A stretch of 64,000 nt of DNA from Cylicocyclus nassatus. Taxonomy: Eukaryota; Nematoda; Chromadorea; Rhabditida; Strongylidae. This document shows, in pieces, positions 56,420 through 64,000 of the stretch (the first letter of the stretch is position 1; each line of letters opens with the position of its first letter). The DNA is taken from NCBI GenBank assembly GCA_958299035.1, contig CATQJL010000001.1, positions 13,945,834-14,009,833 of the forward strand. Direction: 5' to 3'. Below the pieces are notes generated by a model that did not search any database, had not been told where the DNA came from, and saw only the letters and a program-made list of their open reading frames with translations. The translations under genes and the position numbers were made by a program.

Positions 56420-58164
56420 TACCCCCCAGCATGATTGATGCCGCAAATGCACAATTGTAAACACACTCGAATTTTCATTTTTCTTCAATTCGTGTGCGCT
56501 TGATTGTGCGTCTCCTCTCCTACTATATTTTTAGAATGTATCTTGGCACCGTCTCCTAAAGGGAGGCACTCCGGTGCCTTCAGCATGTCATAAACGAGGG
56601 GTAAAACTTGAAAAAATTCGAAAATTTTCCTAAACTTTTCTTTCTCGTGCAGAAATGAATACAGAAAGCTTGAAATTGATTTTTGGATTTTGAAAACGAA
56701 TTTTGAAAACGTTTCTTTATTAGAATGTCTAAGATTGCAAAAATGGCGCACACTGACATTCAAATCGTTCAGGTAAACGTGCGAAGGCATGTCTATGTAA
56801 GTTCTTCATATTTGCTAAACACTACAAACTATGCCCTGCCTGATTGCCACATCGTCCGAACTCTCGCTCATCACCTAGAAAAATGCCAACTCATTTGAAA
56901 AAATAAGAACAAAAGTGGATTTTCAGCTAAAAATGGGGTTTTGGGCACGGACTGCGGATGCGACGGTACGTAGACCTTTTGACTTTGCCCACATGCCGTG
57001 AACATGAGTTTTTTTGAAAGCCTCTGGAATTTCTAAAAATTGAAATGAAGAATGAAACAAAATATAAAATAGAAAGGGTGACAGAACTCGTCCGACAACT
57101 CAATTTCAACCTAACATTACTACGGGTTCTACACAACACAACTCTCCGTCCTCAGATAATCGCAGGCGGCCATGCGATTTATGGACAAGCGGGCACCGGA
57201 AAAATAGTTCGCTGCTTTCTTGCGCTCCGCTTGTAGATATTTGGAATAATGTTGGCCAAAATTCAGAAGAATTCTAGGGGAAGATTGCGGCTTTTTTTTA
57301 TGGACTAGTTGCGGCGCATGGCCGCATGCTCGTGGACTTTCCGAATACGCAAAGTCAATGAGGACCGACTGCACAATCTCTTGTGAAGGTCCGCACAACC
57401 CGTGGGTACGCTGAGAGAAAGTACCCCAAACTCGGTTAACCGTCGGTGACACCTTGCTATGTAGAGTGTTACCACCTCTGCTCGGCGTACGCCCGAAAAT
57501 GCGTAACAAGAGTCAGAGCACTCGCGTAGAAATTGTTTGACGACTGCCCGCAGAAAACTCTGTATAGCTGCCCGCTGACAGAACATGCGGCAGCAAAGGA
57601 AGCACCGCTCGCTGAATGTTTAACCAAGCCCCAAAACTCTTCCGGCCGCCTGCAAGAAAGCGCGAGTTTGAGGACCGCCTGCCCCCGGCGATTGTCTGAC
57701 GTCCCCGTTAGAGACCAAATGTTTTCAGCATTCCACGATATTTGTGGTTCAAATAATGTAAGAAGTTTTGCGGTCGAAATCATGTAAAATCATGAAACAC
57801 TCTAAGATAGTGCTGGAGGTTTTGATAGTTTTTTATTTGCGTATACAGAGGTGATAGCTTCGATATAGAAGGATAAGTGCCTTACAAGCGTATTGTGAGT
57901 GTTTTACGACCTTTGAGACAGCTTAACGTGAGATAGGATAACATTTGAGTTATATTAAGGGAAGATTGTAGCATGATATGTCTCATCGCGCCTCCCATGG
58001 AAGGTGATTTTGCCTTTAGAGAGAACGCAGAAACCAAACTTTGTGTCTAGAATCGGGGTTTTTGCAGCTGTAATAGTTGTGTTTCAATTCAGTCGACTTT
58101 AGACTTAACTACGATGTCTTACGATCTTTTTCTTTCTACAACCCACATTTCCGAAACGATCTTA
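56420..58164. other. No gene recognised
   Basis: 57130-57790 is GC-richer and open on both strands in several frames without recognisable domains. Probably an old repeat. Confidence 0.3.
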
Positions 58165-58372
58165 GGCCTCGAGCATACTTCACGCGATTTGGCAATGCTC
58201 CAACTGCCCATAACTCATCGCAAGCCCCCTGAAATGAACAGAAAATAGCACATTTTATCAGCCCAATTAAGTCATACACACTATGCATTTGTAAGCTACC
58301 AGTGACGAATTTGGAAGAATTTGGCAAATTGCCAGATCGCATGGCAGACATCGCTGAAGTATGCCCGAGGCT
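58165..58372. mobile_element. 208-bp MITE with GGCCTCGAGCATACTTC ends, TTA target duplication
   Basis: Left end GGCCTCGAGCATACTTCACG; right end in reverse complement AGCCTCGGGCATACTTCAGC. TTA flanks at 58162-58164 and 58373-58375. Same family as 9854-10082 (shared GCATACYTC ends and a GATTTGGCAA-type subterminal block). Confidence 0.7.
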
Positions 58373-58375
58373 TTA

Positions 58376-60540
58376 GGAGTGCGCGAACTTCTCTTGATCC
58401 ACTAATCTTCCCAGAACTAAGATGCCACAAATAACCGGTCACACAATAAGGAAATACATCATATCACTGTCCACTAGGAGGGTTAACAGCATGCCGCAAG
58501 GTCTGATCTAATTCTAAGACTAACTTGGTATGATTTGGCATAGCTGGGACTCCACAAGTGCTGGGCGATTTGACCCTTCGGCCTACGCGAAATTTTTTTG
58601 GGTGACGGCCTCCTGGTCAACCTGTCTCGAACTGTTGAGCAAACTAAATTGGGAAAGCACATCTCGTCCAAGTTTTTTCGTAGGGCCTTAGTGGTTTTCA
58701 GAAGTTTTATGCGAGTATGAATTGGCGTAGGGCTAGATGCAGTTAAAAAGGTTTGTAAGATGCAAAAATTCCGATATCCAAATTTGAAAAAGTTCTGCAT
58801 GTTCGATAAAGTTTTGATTATCCGGAAACTCATGCCGCGGCTCGATATGGGATGCCAGCGACGATAGGTTGTCGATTCAGTTTACAGGAAATGGAGGTAC
58901 GTGTATGATTTGTGATCACTTTACTTTTGGTTGCAACACAATTTGTCTAAATAGTTGTAAGGCCATGCGCTTAAATCATGGTCCCCCAACTATTGTCTTG
59001 GCAAGCTCGCACCGGAAATTGCTATTCATTTTTCAGCGGACATGCTCCTTTTGGAAGAATATGGCGATTTTGCTTGATTTGAGCAAGCGAAAAGCGATGA
59101 GCGACTAGTTCCACCCTTTAATCGCAACCCTGGATGAGTCGTGAGGCTTTGTAATCGCAACGAATTCATCCCAGAGCTATGACAGAGGTTGAGAGATTCA
59201 AAATTTGATAGGATCTGGATCGAAATGCATATCATTAGATTGCATATCATTGTGTTCTGTCGAGCTGAATCCAATTCATACTTCCATATCTGCTGCGCGG
59301 TTTATCACAAGAAAATATGAGTGTTTGAAAGTCCATGTATGGCGAGGAGGTTCAGTGGCACCCCTTCAAGAATTCCTTATTCAAAAGCAATTTTTCATGT
59401 TTTTTGTTAAAGTGTGCATACATTGTAGTAAGCACGCTGAACAGCTTGCTAATTCTGCACTCGCGAGCTGGACTTCAATGTACATCACGCAGAGACCCTG
59501 ATGATACCGCTAGAACTTCTTCAAGAAAATCGCGCAGCAGTTGCTGGAGGTAGAATAGACGGCAGACACCAAGACGTACTTAATCATATGCATTTCATTC
59601 ATTTCGCCTCTGCAACTTGGGACGTTTCCTTGTTAGCAGAAACTACCGCACAGTATGCGATCAGAAACGCTATATAGGGCATTTGGAAAGTCAATGCGAC
59701 GGATGAAGAGTCTTCGCACACATAGCAGCATTGAGCACTAATGCGGAAAAAACCACCTTAATGCTTAGCTTAGTCAATTCCAGACCCTAAATGCTAATAT
59801 CCGTATGAAAAACAAAAACATGTAGAGATGGAATCCAAGAGAATGCGGTTGCCGGAAATGCGTACGCGAGGCGCGCGGCCGCGCCATCGTCACAATTTCA
59901 TCATTACTTTATAACTCATTGCAATTGATTAGGAGATATCCCTGAGCCAAGGAATGGCGGTGCAGAACTAAGCAGACATCCTCCATCTCATTTAGTCCGC
60001 CGCTCTATGACATGGCATGTCATGTAAGTGTGGTAAGAGGGGATGGGCGGGGGTGGGGGGAGAGAAAGCTGTGGAAGATGTTTGAGAGAGAAAGTTGGGA
60101 TTGTCTTCATGCGCTACTTCAGTTTTCTCACATTTGTTAGAAAATTCACAAATTTCAGTTGTTTTTCTGCAAAAAATTTGCGACCGCGTGGCTAACACAA
60201 AACCATTTGTTTCAAAATTCAAGGGATTTGAGATCAACTGATGAGTATCAAAGATTTCATGATATATATCTGATAAATACCAAGAATGCTCCAGATTTTT
60301 CCCAATTGCTCTCTTTCCTTTGGAGAAAATTGTCGTTTGCCATTTCTTTTGAGACAGAAATCTCGAGATAGTTTTAAGTTAGAAGGCATTTTGGCAAAAG
60401 AAATTACGGTAAGCAAGCATTTTTGTGGCAGATAAATTTAGCAGTGCATCATTTCGATCACAAAAAGGCACAGCTTAAAAATGACACGAGATAGTTCTAA
60501 GTTAGATTATCTTTACTAGAGCTCAAATTACTGGCATACT
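58376..60540. other. No gene confirmed; missing 3' exons of the transporter expected here
   Basis: The last transporter exon identified ends at 60544 with a donor, so at least one more exon should lie to its left. None could be recognised. A short GCGCGGCCGCGCCATCGTCA string near 59876 resembles sequence near the left edge of the inverted duplication at 42.8 kb. Confidence 0.3.
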
Positions 60541-60543
60541 AAC

Positions 60544-63500
60544 CGTTGCTACATGTTGCACGGCGATACGGATAAGGACCGTAACATTCAAGTATACAAA
60601 AGCAAGGGGTACAAGAGACCTTAGTGAGGTGGGAACGTGCTCCATTAAAATCTGAACATCGCTTCCTGTAAAATTGAAGTTTTGCCTCCATCTCTCAACT
60701 AACCACTCTTGGCACTATTAATAGCACTGTAGCAGATATCATTCCGCACGCATAAGTCAAATGAGCAGCAAACAGACGCCAACCTTAACGTATGAGCTAT
60801 CTGAGGAGAGCAAAAAAGGAGTCAAACTTACCTTGAGGGCTGTTCATCCTTCGACAGGCGTTATACGATTCTAATCTTAAGTTGAGCAGTAAAATTTGGC
60901 TCATAATAGCTACTGACAGCATAAGAGTCAATGTAAGACGGCGTCCTAATCTACAATGGCAAAATTTTCTTTAGTATGACTGATTAGCTTGAGCAGTAAG
61001 AAGCTGGTTGTACCAATTTTACTTCATTCACAATGGGTCGCAAACAAAGACAATTCTACGGAAGGGACCCTAATAGGTGAAAAGAGTTGGAGACGTTAAC
61101 GTCAGAATTTGAAGTCTGTAGTACTCAATAAATGCAATCGAAAGCGCTCTTAGATAACATATTGAAAGTATTATTGTTTTTTTTGCATGTGTGTTTTTTT
61201 TGAGCTTGCATTTTCATCTCAAAGTTTGTTGCTCTAGTGAGTCTCCTCCGCTCTTCTCAGTCTGAAACGAGACATTCCTCAATCTCAAGTTCCCACATCT
61301 GCGTTCTCTTTTCGCGTCCACCTAAACCTGGCCTTCGTGTTGGCCTCTTTCTGGTCATTCCTACAGACATTCCCAATCTAGCAACATAATCTCTGCTCGT
61401 CTTTATCATGCCTGTCCCATCGGATCGCTTCTCTCGTAATCTCTTGACGATGGGGGCGTTTCTTTTGTAACACGTGTGGTGTCGTTGGTGACATGATCCA
61501 TGGTGATTGTCGTTCGTTTTAATGTTAGCATGACAGCCAACATTCGCTGCCATACAGAGCAATGGGGCGGATTATAATACAATTGAGTTTTACCTCTTCC
61601 CCCCCCCCCCTGAGAAGGGGTCGCGAAATTTTTGAAAGTTACTTACATGGGTTATAAAATTGTGCAAATGACTTGTCTGCACTTGCAAATAATTAAAATA
61701 ATTTTCAAATTTTAAAAAATTCACTTTAGCCTCATTGTGAGCCCGCGAAAACTTCAGAGGGCATGTCAAAAAATTTTTCGGAGTGTGTGGCTGACGCCAC
61801 GCACCTTCATCGAAAATTTTTTTGTCGCGCCCCTCCCGAGCCGAAATCCTGGGTACGCCACTGGTATTTGCATAGCGCTGGGGTTCCTGTGATACTTCCC
61901 CATTTTAATCAAGTATTTATCCCGCTAGTCATTTCGACCTAGAGCGAACTGCACCATGCGACTCTTGGTCACTTGATTATCGTGATCATTGCGATCAAAA
62001 TCGATCTGAATTCTTTCGGACGTTTGGGATCAGCTGCATCTACTCGGTCTTCGCGGTGTTGTGCTGTTCAACAAATCACTTTTTCATTTTTGCACCTTCG
62101 CCTACAGAAATTTATTCTCGCTCCTTGTCATTAACATCAAGTCATCTGCGTACATCAGGCTCATGGAGGTTGACGTATGAAGTATCTAGCTATCGTATTC
62201 ACGTCCATGATAAAGAGTAAGGGCGACACTACCGAACCTTCATAAACTTCGACGTTTATTTGGAGCTGTGATGGTCCTGCTGCTGCTGTGTATGAGCTTC
62301 TGGCATTTTTGTGCATCAACTTGATGTTGCTCGTATTCTTTACTTTCTTATTGACCTACATAAAACGTCATTTTACTCCTTATTAAACATTAAATATTGA
62401 ACAATATTCCTTATTATTGAACACCTTTGCAGGTCAAGAAACGCTGCACGACTTGCTTTTTGCTTCTTTATTTTCATCACTATCCTGGCAGCATAGATGG
62501 CATGTTGTGCCGCAACCCTTCACGAATCCCGAGTGGTTAGGGGCAAACTTCACGATGCTTTACAGCGCGTTCCTAGAAACATTTTCGAGGAGCTTCAGAA
62601 TGTGGCACATAAGTCGGATGCCGTCACTTCGAACAATCAACTATATCGCTTTGTTCCTCCATAATGATCTCAGCGCGTAGCTGTCAGCACAACATTTTCC
62701 AAATTTTCAATGTTAGTTTGAAAGAGCCTTTTGAAAATTGTCTCTGCCTTCGACGACCACCCCTCTACTACCTCCCTCCTTCAAATTTCTGGGACCGCAG
62801 TGCATGCTAGTATGTGCCGAAAAATTTCCAAATAAGATTTATGTATACAATCCCCTTTTTTAAATACATACTTTAGACTAAAAAAGACGTGAATACATCT
62901 TTTTAATAAAAAGCATAAAATTGTCCAGGCAGAGTTGAGGGTTGTGCTTAAGTCCATGTAAAAGAAGTCGCCTTCTACATACCATCAACAAGTGCAAAAT
63001 TACAACTTCTGATTATAGAGAAATAAATTTGAAAAGTTCGGAACTTAAGTCTCAATGGGAAAGCGAGATGAGTTTGCTTGAACCGCAAGAAAAGTGCGCA
63101 TTCCGCCGCAGTTGAGAGTATAGGGTCGTGCAGCGAATCTGCATCTCAGCGTTGGCGGGAACTCGTCCAATCTTAATTCGACTTGCATTAGAAACGCTTT
63201 TTCTCACTATTTCCGCGCTTTTCAATATGGATATCGAATTGAGCGTACAGGAAAAGTCCAGGTAATCGATTAATCTAGAAATTAAGTTTTTGTTGGAAAC
63301 TGCATTGAGATAGAAACACGTCTCTTAAAAAATTCATATAACATCGAGCATTTGCGAAGCGATCGAAAGCTCTATGTTAACAATCACTCTTTCGATGAGT
63401 AACTAAAAACCCTCGAAGGTTCAAATTCAAACGAGGTTCTCGTGAAACCGCGTAACTTGATGTCAATTTCACGAATCTTAACGGTAATGATCACACACCT

Positions 63501-64000
63501 CGGACAGAGGTAGACAGTTACCACCAGACCGAGTAAGCTGCAAATATTTGACATAAAGTCCGACTCGTATGCCCCATATGAAAGACGATCGTGAAGGTAA
63601 GCAAATGAAGATGAGAAAATTAGCGATCCCAGTGGCCTGAAAATCTTGTTTCTCGTAAGTCAAAGCAATAGTAGGTTTTGCTGAATTAGCCTTATTTATA
63701 CTTTGAGCACGTCTGGCTAACTTACAAAAGACAAGCACAAATTGCTGTTTTACGAAAAAGTGGCCCGAATCTCAAGAGGTTCTTGAAAGTGCTCATTCGA
63801 GAAGTGAATACCGGTCCGCGGTACAAAATATTATCGATAAGCGAGTCTATATTTATTAATTTTCCTGAAAAGAGAACATTTCAAAAAAGCACACAGTTTT
63901 ACATCTTACCTCTCTTCACCCATTTTTCCAATTCCTCAGTGAGCAAGCTTGTTTTTGCCATTAGAAGAGTGTACATGATATCGGGTGGAGCAAATCTGAA
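60544..64000 (-). CDS. SLC22-like organic ion transporter (MFS), 3' part, runs off the window
   Basis: Exons in transcript order: 63910-64000 (partial), 63726-63864, 63499-63636, 60832-60950, 60704-60783, 60544-60651. All junctions are phase-consistent. Introns are 45, 89, 2548, 48 and 52 nt. The product reads as the C-terminal half of a major facilitator: cytosolic loop with STFKNLLRFGPLFRKTAICA; TM (CLLPLGSLIFSSSFAYL); TM (SNICSLLGLVVTVYL); PRLGRR, the family's D/R-GRR turn; TM (LTLTLMLSVAIMSQILLL); TM (LFAAHLTYACGMISATVLLI); then MEHVPTSLRS, the ELFPTxxR-type motif; and a further TM. These would be helices 7 to 11. The acceptor of the fifth exon (GTTAAG) is atypical. Exons for the last helix and the whole N-terminal half were not seen. 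The long intron holds a retroelement relic. Confidence 0.65.
61230..62750 (-). pseudogene. Decayed non-LTR reverse transcriptase
   Basis: Blocks of a RT domain appear in order across shifting frames on the minus strand. They are IRLMCHILKLLENV and IVKFAPNHSGFVKGCGTT (near 62600), RAAFLDLQ (motif A region, near 62460), VYEGSVVSPLLFIMDVNTIA (motif B, near 62230) and SLMYADDLMLMTRSE (motif C YADD, near 62140). After a MITE come IIIRPIALYGSECW (near 61560) and EDYVARLGMS-like text with RKRPTRRPG (near 61340). Several frameshifts and stops make it non-functional. The order is that of an RTE/LINE-like polymerase but of a different family from the element at 29.4 kb. It sits in an intron of the transporter gene, same strand. 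Confidence 0.75.
61597..61863. mobile_element. hAT-type MITE, CAGTGGCG family, copy 4, left-truncated
   Basis: The right end GGGTACGCCACTG (ending 61863) and the body GGGTCGCGAAATTTTTGAAAG, CGGAGTGTGTGGCTGACGCC match copy 1 closely in the same orientation. The left terminus is missing beyond a C-rich run. RT-relic sequence resumes on both sides. Confidence 0.7.
62755..63498. other. Intron sequence, nothing else seen
   Basis: Part of the 2.5-kb transporter intron. No exon or repeat recognised. Confidence 0.4.

Noticed and set aside
57129..57787. Several overlapping frames in a GC-richer block
   Set aside because: Open on both strands because of composition; no conserved motif seen.

Overview
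The window looks like nuclear DNA of a clade V parasitic nematode, probably a hookworm-like strongylid. The reasons are AT-rich DNA, many very short introns with TTTCAG/TTTTAG acceptors, an adss-1-like gene with nematode-style structure, asp-1-like aspartic protease exons, an RTE retrotransposon, and very dense MITEs and satellites. The species call is inference. Most of the 64 kb is repeat, and gene models were assembled by eye from splice sites and phase.

Layout. A hAT-type MITE lies at 72-327. The clearest host gene, adenylosuccinate synthetase, follows at 3461-6161 (+, 11 exons, 433 aa). From 6.6 to 24.8 kb the window is a repeat yard: ATTCGAA clusters, three large palindromes or foldback elements, MITEs with TTA or TGA target duplications, a 126-bp satellite (13.7-14.5 kb) and a 175-bp satellite (15.7-18.4 kb, 15 units). 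Scattered in it on the minus strand are exons of a decayed pepsin-family protease (22.75-23.46 kb, and a C-terminal exon at 10.3 kb).

The 29.4-32.8 kb stretch is a nearly full-length RTE-type retrotransposon whose reading frame is broken by one TGA. At 33.65-37.0 kb (-) lies a Penelope-like element with an intact 937-codon frame. Its GIY-YIG nuclease is N-terminal to the reverse transcriptase, the permuted order of the Naiad/Chlamys group. Around it are hammerhead-ribozyme strands in permuted order, a GC-rich structured leader, and an array of paired hairpins with compensatory changes. This is the most interesting part of the window.

From 40 to 53 kb there are more nested MITEs: a mariner-type MITE inside an inverted duplication that carries a small exon, a hAT MITE inside a palindrome, and a 1.41-kb near-perfect palindrome that splits a reading frame. 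Several unassigned exons with good splice sites occur at 41.4, 42.6-43.1 and 45.1-46.0 kb.

At the right end, a small four-exon gene (55.84-56.42 kb, -) encodes an unrecognised 120-aa protein with one likely membrane segment. The 3' half of an SLC22-like transporter (60.54-64.0 kb, -) continues past the window edge. Its 2.5-kb intron contains a decayed reverse-transcriptase relic that itself contains a hAT MITE. I see no operon, rRNA, CRISPR array or functional tRNA.
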